Part shown: positions 8,116 through 17,263 of the stretch, one piece after another
Layout: the number at the start of each line of letters is the position of its first letter
Numbering within the stretch: position 1 is the stretch's first letter
DNA from: Methylomicrobium lacus_A
GTDB lineage: Bacteria; Pseudomonadota; Gammaproteobacteria; Methylococcales; Methylomonadaceae
Assembly: GCF_041897535.1 (NCBI RefSeq)
Contig: NZ_CP169217.1
Span: 1,054,001 to 1,118,000 of the forward strand
DNA: 64,000 bases
Direction of reading: 5' to 3'
Program-made: the position numbers and the translations under genes
Notes under the pieces: model-generated
The model's input: the letters and a program-made list of their open reading frames with translations, nothing else
What the model was told of the DNA's origin: nothing
The model's database searches: none

Positions 8116-11061
8116 ATGCATTTTTGCCTCATCCTGTTTTTTTTCGCGTTCCTGCTGACTCCGGGTTTTGCGGATGACACCGCCTGGAATTGCCAGCAGG
8201 ACAAAAACAGCAAGGAATGGGTTTGCTCCGGCGAAAAAGCCCCACCGCCCGCCGACGAGCCGTTAGTGCAGAAACCAGTGCCGCCCGCTCCGGCCGAGGT
8301 GAAGGAAACCACTGTCACCGAATCGGCGCCGACACCGATTCCGGAAACCCAAGTCGAAGTCAAAACCAAACCTCAACCTCAAGCCGAAGCCAAATCCGAG
8401 CTTCAGCCGAAAGCGGTTGCCGAAAAGCCGATTCCGGTGCAAGCGACCGTGACGCACAAGGCCATCACCGTTAAGGAAAACCTGCGCCAGGAAGATACCC
8501 GGCAAGCCGGCTGGCATTGTAAAGCCGCGGACGGCAGCCAGGACTGGAATTGCAATCTGACCGGCCCCGATCCGAAAGGCCAGGCACGCCCCGTCGCTAC
8601 CAAGGAATACGGCTTCAGCCTGGTGGCGCCGGCATTCGACGCGAAACAGGAACAAGTCTTCGGCTCACTGGCCTCCCAGCTCAAATACGATCCGTGGGCA
8701 AATTGCAGCGTCGAACCGGGAGTGGCGCCTAGCAGATTTACACCGGGCCGGCATTTGCGCGATGTGTCGCCGCTGGATGTGAACGCCGATTATGGCGAAG
8801 TCTTCGACAATGAAATCAGCAGTTATGAGGGCAATGTCGAAATTACCCGCGCCGACCAGCACTCGCTGTCAAACACCGCGCAGTATGACAGCGTTTCGCA
8901 AACCCTGGATCTGCAAGGCGAGGTGTATTACAGCGAGGACAATTTATCCATCTACAGTAATTCCGCGAATCTGAAACTGGCGCAAGACCAGGCGACCTTG
9001 AGAAACGTGCAGTTCATCAATCCGTCCGCGCCGCTCAGAGGCCGCGCCGCCGCCGCGTACCGGGAAAGCAAGTCGCTTTCGCGTTACAAGGACGTCGCCT
9101 ACACCACCTGTCCTCCGGGCAATACGGACTGGGTCGTGCATGCGTCCGATCTGAAAGTGAACGACGCCACCGGCAAAGGCGCCGCCAAAAACGCCTGGGT
9201 CGAGTTCAAAGGCACGCCGGTGTTTTACTCGCCTTATTTGTCTTTCCCGGTCGACAACAGGCGTCTCTCGGGCTTCCTGGCGCCATCCTACGGCAATACG
9301 CAGCTCGGCGGCTTCCACGCTACCGTGCCTTATTACTGGAACATCGCGCCGAACTACGACGCCACCTTTAAGCCGCGCTACTATACCAAGCGCGGCTTGA
9401 TGCTGGCCGGCGATTTCAGACTATTGACCCCCTACTCGAACAGCAAATTGGGGCTTGAAGTGGTACCGAATGACCAAGAGCGCCATATCTCGCGTTTCCT
9501 GGGCTCATTCAAAAACACCAGCCAGTTCGGCCAGCACATCAGCTCGAATCTGGATCTGAATTATGTATCGGACAAGGAATATTTCGGCGAACTCGGCAAC
9601 GCGCTGAGCTTCCCCAACTTCAGTCACATCAGAAGCACGGCCGATCTGGGCTACAGAGACAGAAGCAAAGGCATTTCGCTGGTCGGCCGTCTCGAAAACT
9701 ATCAAACGATCGATAAAACCTTGACCGGGCACAAACGCCCCTATCGGCGACTGCCTCAAGTCAATCTCGACCTGGATCACGCCTTCGATTTTATGCCGCT
9801 AAATGCGGCTCTGGATGGCGAATACGTCTATTTTCAACATCAAAATCTTGTCAACGGCCAGCGTTTAAATATTAAACCTTCGATCAGTTCGCCGCTGCAC
9901 AACGAATGGGGCTTTTTAACACCCAAAGTTTCACTACAGCACACAGATTATCAGCTCTCTGAAAAAAATAGTGCCGACCCTAATAATGTACCCAAAAACT
10001 GGCCTGGTGCTGTCACCCGAACCTTGCCGATCTTTTCAATGGACAGCGGCATGACGTTCGAAAGAGATCTCGGCAGCGCCGGCTCGTCCATGAAGCATAC
10101 GATCGAACCGCGGTTGTTTTATTTATACATCCCTAGAAAGGACCAAACAAATATTCCTTTGTTCGATACCTCAAACTACGACTTATGGTTCAGCAATCTG
10201 TTCCGTGAAAACCGTTTCAGCGGCACCGACAGGGTCCAGGATGCCAATCAAATCACCGCCGCACTGACGACGCGACTGATCGATCCTGAAAGCGGCCGTG
10301 AAAGATTGAAATTCAACATCGGGCAAATTTTTTATTTCCAGAACCGCGAGGTGACCGCGCCAATCAGGATTCGCAACCTGCCTGATTTCGTGATGGTACC
10401 TGAAGAAGGCTTCGAAACACCTCCTGAAACCGAAAGTGTGTCGCCGCTGATTGCCGAACTGAGCAGCGAATTTACCGAGCACTGGTCCGGAGAAACCGGT
10501 ATCCAGTGGAACCCGGAGACCAATGACATCGTCAGAGGCAAAGCGGTGCTGCATTTTGTGGATGAGTCCGAGAGGATTCTAAACCTGGGCTTCCATTATC
10601 GACGTACCGACCTCGTTGAACGAACCTTAATAGCAAACCAAAACATTTGGCAGCAGTCCGCCGCCGATAATAATTATAATCCGCTAACCGATCCGGCCGT
10701 ACTGCACAGTAACGATCTGGTGCAAAGCGACGTCAGCTTCCGCTGGCCGCTGCTCGACAACTGGTATGCGATCGGCCGCTGGCAATATTCCTGGCTTTAT
10801 AACAACACTCAGGAAACCTTCCTCGGCGTCGAAAAAGAGAATTGCTGCTGGCGTTTCCGCCTGATCGGCCGCCGCTATATCAACAATATCAATACGGTTA
10901 ACAGCGCGAATACACAGCTTGCCGAAGGCACCAGCCAGTCCGGCGTTTTCTTTCAGGTTGAACTCAAAGGCTTGACAGGCCTAGGTGAAAGGCTCGACAC
11001 CTTCTTAGAACAAAGTATTTTCGGCTATCGTAGCCGCCAAAATGAATTGACCACACCGTAA
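8116..11061 (+). CDS. lptD: LPS-assembly protein LptD
   Basis: Outer-membrane beta-barrel that, with LptE, inserts lipopolysaccharide into the outer leaflet. 981 residues, longer than the usual 780-900. Signal peptide MHFCLILFFFAFLLTPGFA, then two copies of a W-x-C...W-x-C segment (about residues 24-38 and 132-147) separated by a Pro/Ala/Glu-rich linker. The LptA-like OstA domain follows (from about 230, DVNADYGEVFDNEISSYEGN) and then the barrel (GFLAPSYG, YYWNIAPNYDATF). Cysteines near 197 and an adjacent CC pair late in the barrel (ENCCWRF) fit the inter-domain disulfides of LptD. The stop shares one nt with the surA start. Confidence 0.94.
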   Translation: MHFCLILFFFAFLLTPGFADDTAWNCQQDKNSKEWVCSGEKAPPPADEPLVQKPVPPAPAEVKETTVTESAPTPIPETQVEVKTKPQPQAEAKSELQPKAVAEKPIPVQATVTHKAITVKENLRQEDTRQAGWHCKAADGSQDWNCNLTGPDPKGQARPVATKEYGFSLVAPAFDAKQEQVFGSLASQLKYDPWANCSVEPGVAPSRFTPGRHLRDVSPLDVNADYGEVFDNEISSYEGNVEITRADQHSLSNTAQYDSVSQTLDLQGEVYYSEDNLSIYSNSANLKLAQDQATLRNVQFINPSAPLRGRAAAAYRESKSLSRYKDVAYTTCPPGNTDWVVHASDLKVNDATGKGAAKNAWVEFKGTPVFYSPYLSFPVDNRRLSGFLAPSYGNTQLGGFHATVPYYWNIAPNYDATFKPRYYTKRGLMLAGDFRLLTPYSNSKLGLEVVPNDQERHISRFLGSFKNTSQFGQHISSNLDLNYVSDKEYFGELGNALSFPNFSHIRSTADLGYRDRSKGISLVGRLENYQTIDKTLTGHKRPYRRLPQVNLDLDHAFDFMPLNAALDGEYVYFQHQNLVNGQRLNIKPSISSPLHNEWGFLTPKVSLQHTDYQLSEKNSADPNNVPKNWPGAVTRTLPIFSMDSGMTFERDLGSAGSSMKHTIEPRLFYLYIPRKDQTNIPLFDTSNYDLWFSNLFRENRFSGTDRVQDANQITAALTTRLIDPESGRERLKFNIGQIFYFQNREVTAPIRIRNLPDFVMVPEEGFETPPETESVSPLIAELSSEFTEHWSGETGIQWNPETNDIVRGKAVLHFVDESERILNLGFHYRRTDLVERTLIANQNIWQQSAADNNYNPLTDPAVLHSNDLVQSDVSFRWPLLDNWYAIGRWQYSWLYNNTQETFLGVEKENCCWRFRLIGRRYINNINTVNSANTQLAEGTSQSGVFFQVELKGLTGLGERLDTFLEQSIFGYRSRQNELTTP

Positions 11062-12347
11062 TGAAACAATTTTTTATTGCTTTTTTTCTGCTCCATTGGC
11101 TGGCGGCCGCCAGTGTCGCTCGCGCCGAAATGCTCGACAACATCGTCGCGATCGTCGAAGATGACGTGGTATTGGAGCACGAACTGGAAAAAGAAACTTA
11201 CATGATCGCAGAGCGTATGCGCGCATCCAATGTCGAGATGCCGCCCGCTTCCACGCTGCGCCGCCAGGTGCTCGAAAAACTGATTGTCGACAGACTGCAG
11301 AAACAATTGGCCGAAAAAGCCGGCATCACGGTCAGCGATGAGATGCTGAACAGTGCAGTCACCGAAATCGCGCGCAATAACAAAATGAGCCCTGATGAGT
11401 TCAGAAACGAACTGATCAGCCAGGGCATGGCCTATAAAAGCTTTGTGGACAATGTGCGCAATGAAATCATGGTCAATCAGTTGCGCGCGCGTGAGATTGG
11501 CTCTCGCGTCAAGGTGACCGACCGGGAAGTCGAACACTATCTCGAAACCCAGGGCAAAGTCGGTTCCGACTCGGTACAATACCATCTAGGGCATATTCTG
11601 ATCGCCGTGAAAGAAGGGGCTTCCGCAGCGGAAATCCAGACCGCCAAAAGCAAGGCCGACGACATCGTCGCCAAGCTGCGCGAAGGCCAGGATTTTACCC
11701 ATACCGCGGTCAGCAATTCGGACGACGACAATGCCTTGTCAGGCGGCGATTTGGGCTGGCGTAACCTGAACGACATCCCGAGCATTTTTGCCGATACCGC
11801 GAAAAAAATGACCGTAGGCGCCGTATCCGATCCGATACGCAGCCCCAGCGGCTTTCATATCATCAAATTGCTCGAGTCGAAAGGCTCGGACAACCATATG
11901 GTCACCAAAACCGAAGTTCGGCACATTTTGATCAAGACCAACGAATTAATCGACGATAACGAAGCAAAAAAGCGCTTGCTGGCGTTGAAGGAACGCATTG
12001 CCGATGGCGACGACTTCGCCGCGCTCGCGCGCGCGCACTCTGACGACAAAGGCTCGGCCTTGAAGGGCGGCTCCTTGGGCAAGGTGAATCCCGGCGACTT
12101 GGTCAAGGAATTCGAAACTACGATGAACGGGCTGGCGATAAATGAAATCAGCGACCCGGTACAGACTCAGTTCGGTTGGCACTTGATCCAGGTGCTCGAC
12201 CGCGAAACCAAGGACAATAGCGACGAACATAAAAAAAATATGGCGCGGGAAGCAATACGCAAACGAAAAATCGAAGAAGAAACCGAACTCTGGCTACGCC
12301 GTATTCGTGATGAAGCTTATGTCGAAATATTTGAGGACAGGCTCTAA
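11061..12347 (+). CDS. surA: Periplasmic chaperone and peptidyl-prolyl isomerase SurA
   Basis: 428 residues. Signal peptide MKQFFIAFFLLHWLAAASVARA, N-terminal chaperone region (LDNIVAIVEDDVVLEHELE) and two parvulin domains (about 171-272 with HLGHILIAVKEG, and about 281-382 with VRHILIKTNELI and GSLGKVNPGDLVKEFE). A charged C-terminal helix closes the chaperone module. SurA guides outer-membrane proteins including LptD through the periplasm, and the TAATG overlap with lptD indicates coupled translation. The usual following pdxA-rsmA genes are absent; an RNA-binding protein follows instead. Confidence 0.95.
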   Translation: MKQFFIAFFLLHWLAAASVARAEMLDNIVAIVEDDVVLEHELEKETYMIAERMRASNVEMPPASTLRRQVLEKLIVDRLQKQLAEKAGITVSDEMLNSAVTEIARNNKMSPDEFRNELISQGMAYKSFVDNVRNEIMVNQLRAREIGSRVKVTDREVEHYLETQGKVGSDSVQYHLGHILIAVKEGASAAEIQTAKSKADDIVAKLREGQDFTHTAVSNSDDDNALSGGDLGWRNLNDIPSIFADTAKKMTVGAVSDPIRSPSGFHIIKLLESKGSDNHMVTKTEVRHILIKTNELIDDNEAKKRLLALKERIADGDDFAALARAHSDDKGSALKGGSLGKVNPGDLVKEFETTMNGLAINEISDPVQTQFGWHLIQVLDRETKDNSDEHKKNMAREAIRKRKIEEETELWLRRIRDEAYVEIFEDRL

Positions 12348-12424
12348 GCAAAACCGACACCTGATGCCGATGCCATTTTTTCAGACATTGACTTGCACAG
12401 TCCACCCGAGCGCTTATTTCCAGG

Positions 12425-13012
12425 ATGAATAATACCGATAAACCCAGTCTGTCAAGCGGATTGGATGGCCAACTGCAACAGATCGTCAACAGCGAGGACC
12501 TCGGCGACCAACGCGCCCACCTAAAGACCCTCAGCGCAAGCCTGGGCTTCGATCTCCTGGATTGCGCCGCCGCCCTGCTGTTTTTACTGCAAAACCCGGC
12601 AAAAGCTCAGGCCGCCGCCCCCCCGCCTGCCGAAGCGCAGCGTGGCGGCGCGCTTCGTCGAGCCATCCCGCAAACGATAAAAATGGTGCGTTACCGGCTC
12701 GATGTCGGCCGTCAGCATCAAGTCACGGCCGAAGAACTCAAGAAGGTCTTGGTGGAAGAATCGGGGGTCGATAAAAATAACATCGCCAATATCGACATTC
12801 AGGACTTTTACACGCTACTCGAATTGCCCGATGAAATGCCGCCGGACATCTTTCAGCATTTAAAATCGGTCGAGATCAATCGCCAAGCCCTGGATATTCG
12901 GCGGGTTAAAAACCGGCGCCCCAAAAAACGCGGCAATTCGCGTTATGGACGCCATCGCCAACAGAGTCCCAAGTCTCAGACCGAAGCGACCGGACTTTCC
13001 GGTAAAAATTGA
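12425..13012 (+). CDS. Stand-alone CsdA/DeaD-type dimerization plus DbpA-like RNA-binding protein
   Basis: 195 residues. Residues about 10-60 (QLQQIVNSEDLGDQRAHLKT, then DLLDCAAALLFLLQ) resemble the dimerization helices that follow the helicase core of CsdA/DeaD. Residues about 85-160 (MVRYRLDVGRQHQVTAEEL, IANIDIQDFYTLLELPDEMP, and the LKSVEINRQALDIR end) match the DbpA-type RRM fold. A basic tail (NRRPKKRGNSRYGRHRQQ) follows, as in DEAD-box C-termini. No helicase motif I or DEAD box is present here or upstream, so this is the C-terminal half of a cold-shock helicase encoded alone. It probably binds structured RNA. No strong Shine-Dalgarno is seen before ATG 12425. Confidence 0.7.
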   Translation: MNNTDKPSLSSGLDGQLQQIVNSEDLGDQRAHLKTLSASLGFDLLDCAAALLFLLQNPAKAQAAAPPPAEAQRGGALRRAIPQTIKMVRYRLDVGRQHQVTAEELKKVLVEESGVDKNNIANIDIQDFYTLLELPDEMPPDIFQHLKSVEINRQALDIRRVKNRRPKKRGNSRYGRHRQQSPKSQTEATGLSGKN

Positions 13013-13173
13013 CTCGGCTTCTGCTGACTGCTGCGCATTTCCTCGGCGCTTCTCTGCTAGTATGAATAACGATTAAGCCAGCGCATCCCGCTCAATTCTC
13101 CGACACAAGACTATGATCGCATTCTTATTGCAACGATCTTTATCGGCGACCGCCTCTATTTAAGGTTCGACAC

Positions 13174-14337
13174 GTGAATACAACTGCCATTGAATATATC
13201 GACACCCCCGCGAAACTTTCCGAAATTTGCGCGCGCATCAAATCGGCTCCCTGGATCGCACTCGATACCGAGTTTTTACGCGAGAAGACCTATTACCCCA
13301 AATTCTGCCTGCTACAGATCGCCACGCCAGACTGGGTAGCTTGCGTCGACCCGATCGCCCTCACCCAACTCGATGAACTTTTTGAGGTCTTATACAACCC
13401 CGACCTCATCAAGGTATTGCATTCCAGCCGTCAGGATCTGGAAATATTTTATCAACTGACCGGGAAACTGCCGTCGCCGATCTTTGACACGCAAGTCGCG
13501 GCGCCTTTGCTGGGTTATCAGGACAATCCGGGCTATGCGATGCTGGTCTCGCACTTGTTGAACGTCAACCTGAACAAGGCTCATACGCGCGCGGACTGGA
13601 GTAAGCGTCCGCTCACCGAAGCGGAAATCCAATACGCCGCGGACGATGTGATTTATCTTTGCAAAATCTATCAAATGATGCTCGACAAGCTGAGCGCATT
13701 GGGGCGCCTCGACTGGCTGCAGCTGGATTTTGCCGAACTGTCCAATCCGTCGCTTTATGAAGTCCTGCCGGAGCACGCCTGGCGCAAAATCAAGGGCAAG
13801 AACAAACTGACCGGCAAGCAACTTTCGATCATCCAGGCACTCGCCGAATGGCGCGAAAGCACCGCGCAAAGCGAAGACCGGCCGAAAGGCTGGCTGATCC
13901 GCGATGAACTGTTGTTCGATATCGCGAAACTTCAACCCGAAACGGTGGGAGAACTGGCACAAATCCGCGGCATCAACGAACGCACGGTCAACCGTTACGG
14001 CGCCGCCTTGTGCAAGCTCATCAGCGCGGCGAAGAACCGCCCGCCCATCCCCTTGCATGAGGAGGGACGCCCGGCGAAGAAGACCCAACAGCAGGAAGCG
14101 ATCGTAGACCTGTTGACGGCGATCGTCAGGATCAGGGCCGAAGAGAACGCCTTGAACCCGAACATTCTCGCCACCCGTAAAGATTTGGAAGCATTGCTAT
14201 TCCATAACGACGAGGGCGATTGCCCGTTGCTGCACGGATGGCGGTACAGTATGGCCGGCAAGGAATTGCTCGGAATTTTACAGGGCGAATTATTGCTCGG
14301 GATTAAAGAAGACACTCTTCAGATCATTGCCCGATAA
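13174..14337 (+). CDS. rnd: Ribonuclease D
   Basis: 3'-5' exoribonuclease that trims tRNA precursors and other small RNAs. 387 residues: DEDD exonuclease domain with Exo I IALDTEFLREKTYYP, Exo II VLHSSRQDLEIF and Exo III YAADDVIYLCKIY. An HRDC domain (about 210-290, LTGKQLSIIQALAEWRE) and a second helical HRDC-like domain follow. Start is GTG at 13174 with AAGG about 8 nt upstream, and the product begins MNTTAIEYIDTPAKL. It is convergent with fimV; a hairpin separates the two. Confidence 0.94.
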   Translation: MNTTAIEYIDTPAKLSEICARIKSAPWIALDTEFLREKTYYPKFCLLQIATPDWVACVDPIALTQLDELFEVLYNPDLIKVLHSSRQDLEIFYQLTGKLPSPIFDTQVAAPLLGYQDNPGYAMLVSHLLNVNLNKAHTRADWSKRPLTEAEIQYAADDVIYLCKIYQMMLDKLSALGRLDWLQLDFAELSNPSLYEVLPEHAWRKIKGKNKLTGKQLSIIQALAEWRESTAQSEDRPKGWLIRDELLFDIAKLQPETVGELAQIRGINERTVNRYGAALCKLISAAKNRPPIPLHEEGRPAKKTQQQEAIVDLLTAIVRIRAEENALNPNILATRKDLEALLFHNDEGDCPLLHGWRYSMAGKELLGILQGELLLGIKEDTLQIIAR

Positions 14338-14435
14338 TCCCGGCAGTACCTCTGAGTGTCGCGGGAAAAGGGAGTTGAACTCGTTGCACCGGTATTGCCA
14401 CTTCAAGGCAAATAGGCGCTTGAGAAAAACAGCAA

Positions 14436-14463
14436 ACCGGAAGTAAGCGGGCTTACTTCCGGT
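14436..14463 (-). terminator. Terminator hairpin between rnd and fimV
   Basis: Perfect 13-bp inverted repeat ACCGGAAGTAAGC/GCTTACTTCCGGT with a 2-nt gap. On the minus strand it is followed by TTTGCTGTTTTTCTC, so it most likely ends the fimV transcript, and it could also stop rnd. Confidence 0.75.
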
Positions 14464-14475
14464 CTGAGAGAGTTG

Positions 14476-17205
14476 CTATATCAATTCGTCAAGCAGGACT
14501 TGCGCCAGCTTTTTTTGTTCGGAGCTGCCTTTTTCAAGCACTTCTGCGACGATGTCCTTGGCCGACTCATTATCGCCCATATCACGATAGGCCCTGGCCA
14601 GATCCAGCTTGGTTTCGAGTTCATCCATATCGGTCAGGTCGGAAACCCCCGAGACTTCATACTCTTCGTCCTCCGACGCGTCATCTCCGAGCGAGGAAAA
14701 ATCAAAATCAAAGTTAAAATCGTCTGGGAAAGCATTTTCCGCATCGACGCCTGCAGACTCTGTCGTCAAATCGAGTTGCTCGATTACTGCTGCTTCCAAA
14801 TCATCCGTGGGCGCTACCGCGGCGGATGAACCCAGATCGAAAGCCAAAGACTCAAAATCAAATTCATTCTTTTCGGCGGATAACTGAAGATCAGCCGAAT
14901 CCTCCTCCGGACTTGGGGCGGCGGATGCCTGTGCAGAAAACTGACCGAGGTCGAAATCGATGCTGGCATTGTTATGCGGTTCATCTTGGTCAACCGTTTC
15001 TTCCACAGCAAAAGCGGCCAGATCTAAATCCGCAAACGCGTTTTCGGCCGTTGCTAGTTCCGGCTCGACGGGCTCCGCAAAGGACGCTTCGAATGCATCC
15101 AAGTCAAAGCCGATATCGAAATCATCTTGCGAAGGCGCGTCCTGCTTGGCCAGACTGACCGGTTCAGGCTCGCCGGCAACCGCAGCTTTACCTGCACTCG
15201 GAAGCGTTGGCGCGCCGGCTGAAAACAATGCCGAATCAGGGCACATTTCCTGTCCCATTTCGGAGACCTTTTCCCAGAATACAGGGTCCTGGCTTTTTCC
15301 GGCGGTGACTAATTCTTTTGCAAACGCTTCGAAACCGGCTTGGTTTTCGCTGGCATAGAAGATTTCAAGCAGCTTCAGCTTACACTCATCGCGCTCGGGA
15401 TGGGCTTCGATCGCGTTGCGTATCAGCTCTTCGGCCTGCTGATAACGCCCGTAGGCCAAATAGACATCCGCCTCGGAGATCGGATCGATTTCACCTTGAT
15501 CGTTGTCGAAAGCATCAAAATCGCTCGGCGTGAACTCGCTCAGAAATGAGCTCTCGCCAACCGGATTGACTTCGTAGTTGGTCGTTTCATTCAGCACCGG
15601 CACCGAGAAACCTGACTCGGTTTCCGGCGCTTTGTAAATGATGGACGGCGAAAACATGCTCTCGGTATTCAGCGAGTCTTCGCTTTCGCTTTGACGTTTC
15701 CGCCACCAGAACAATCCCAGTAAGGCGAGAACGGCCGCACCGGCACCGCCGATCAAGCCCAAGGGCAGCGGTTCCTCGACGGGTTCGGGTGCGGGCAACG
15801 GACGGACGACCGGTTTTTTAACCGGAGTCGCTTTTGCCGCCAGATCCGGCGCAGATGGCGACGGCTGAGCCGATTGGGCCGGAGTTGGAGTTACAGGCTC
15901 GGAGACCGGCTTCTCAGTTTGCTCGACGCCCGCTTGTTCGGACGGCAGCGGAGCCGCCGGAGCCGGTTGCACTGGTGCTGCGGTCGCCGCCGGCTGAGAC
16001 GGCGCGACGGCGGGCGTAATTGCCGGCTGAGCCGTTTGTTGAGTCTGACTCTGCAACGCGGCCAATTGCTGCTCTTTGATCGTCAACAAGGCTTGAATTT
16101 TCGCCAACTGTTGCTCCATCGCCGCCAATCTTGCCTCCATTTCCTCGTTGGCCTTGGCGTTGGATGACGAGCCCTCCTCTTTGGCCAAGTCGGTTTTGGC
16201 CGCATTCTGCTCCTGTCCCGGAGTGATGACCGCTTTTTCAGCCACCGTCGCTTCGGCAGGCGCCGCCAAAGTCAACTGATTCTCGATCGGCTTTTCAACG
16301 GCATCCTCCTTGTTCAGCGCCGTTTCGTTTACCTTGCCCGCATCCGCCGCCACCGATCGCGTCGGATTTTTCCAGGCTTCGGTTTGGCGATTGAATTCGG
16401 CGAGGGCTTCCTGATGCGACAATTTGACGACGGTCTCCCGATCGGGGATCTTAACCTTGACCCTGGCCTGCAAGGCATGCATATTGTCCTTGTAGAATGC
16501 GCCCGGATTAGTCTGATAGATCGCGACCATCATTTGCTCGACCGAGACTCTGTAGGGCCGGCTCGCCTTCTCGGCAATACCCCATAGCGTGTCGTTCTTC
16601 CGGGTCGGTCCATAGACCCCATTGACGATCTCATCTCTGTGCGCCTGACGCACTGGGCTCGGCGCCAAAGCGGGCGCCGAAGCCAGCGGACGCGGCTCCG
16701 GTGCGTAGGATGGAGCATGGGATACAGGCGCAGAGTAAGCCTGTGTACCGGCAATCGTCTCCGGAACCCGCATCGTGGGCACGGTCGGCTGCGCATAGGC
16801 CGCCGGCGGATCGACCAGCAACGAAAATTTGCGATAGGACGTGCCTTTCGGCCAGGTCACCTGTAGCAGCAGATCTAGAATCGGCTCTTTTAACGCTTCC
16901 CGCGATCTGACCCTGATCACCGCCGAGCCGTCGGCGCGCACGCTAGGCTCGAAACTGATGTTCGACAGGAAATACGACCAAGGCACGCCGCGTTCATCAA
17001 ATTTATCGGGGGACGCAAGACTGACTTTCACATCGGAAATTCTTTCGCCCGCCGACAACATCAAGGAAATCTCGGCATCCAGATTTTGATTGAGGGCCGA
17101 ATGCAATTTAATTTCCCCTATGCCTAACGGATAGGCGGCTGCCGGGGTCAATAACGACAATACCGCTAAAGTCCTGGTCAAATTGCTTACGTTACTCTCT
17201 TTCAC
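14476..17205 (-). CDS. fimV: FimV/HubP-like polar scaffold protein with LysM domain
   Basis: 909 residues. N-terminal signal region, then a FimV N-terminal domain starting YPLGIGEIKLHSALNQNLDAE. A LysM-type peptidoglycan-binding segment (about 203-258, NDTLWGIAEKASRPYRVSVE) follows, then a coiled coil (about 355-390, EARLAAMEQQLAKIQALLTI). Next come a Pro/Ala-rich linker and one membrane helix (about 483-505, LGLIGGAGAAVLALLGLFWW). The cytoplasmic part is acidic with TPR-like repeats and the conserved C-terminal FimV domain (MDELETKLDLARAYRDMGD). Homologues organise the cell pole, type IV pili and chemosensory arrays. It follows asd as in Pseudomonas. Confidence 0.9.
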   Translation of the reverse strand: MKESNVSNLTRTLAVLSLLTPAAAYPLGIGEIKLHSALNQNLDAEISLMLSAGERISDVKVSLASPDKFDERGVPWSYFLSNISFEPSVRADGSAVIRVRSREALKEPILDLLLQVTWPKGTSYRKFSLLVDPPAAYAQPTVPTMRVPETIAGTQAYSAPVSHAPSYAPEPRPLASAPALAPSPVRQAHRDEIVNGVYGPTRKNDTLWGIAEKASRPYRVSVEQMMVAIYQTNPGAFYKDNMHALQARVKVKIPDRETVVKLSHQEALAEFNRQTEAWKNPTRSVAADAGKVNETALNKEDAVEKPIENQLTLAAPAEATVAEKAVITPGQEQNAAKTDLAKEEGSSSNAKANEEMEARLAAMEQQLAKIQALLTIKEQQLAALQSQTQQTAQPAITPAVAPSQPAATAAPVQPAPAAPLPSEQAGVEQTEKPVSEPVTPTPAQSAQPSPSAPDLAAKATPVKKPVVRPLPAPEPVEEPLPLGLIGGAGAAVLALLGLFWWRKRQSESEDSLNTESMFSPSIIYKAPETESGFSVPVLNETTNYEVNPVGESSFLSEFTPSDFDAFDNDQGEIDPISEADVYLAYGRYQQAEELIRNAIEAHPERDECKLKLLEIFYASENQAGFEAFAKELVTAGKSQDPVFWEKVSEMGQEMCPDSALFSAGAPTLPSAGKAAVAGEPEPVSLAKQDAPSQDDFDIGFDLDAFEASFAEPVEPELATAENAFADLDLAAFAVEETVDQDEPHNNASIDFDLGQFSAQASAAPSPEEDSADLQLSAEKNEFDFESLAFDLGSSAAVAPTDDLEAAVIEQLDLTTESAGVDAENAFPDDFNFDFDFSSLGDDASEDEEYEVSGVSDLTDMDELETKLDLARAYRDMGDNESAKDIVAEVLEKGSSEQKKLAQVLLDELI

Positions 17206-17263
17206 AATAATTACCTCGGTCTATCGCCGCAAACAGTTTATAAAATATGCTGTTAAGCTTAGA

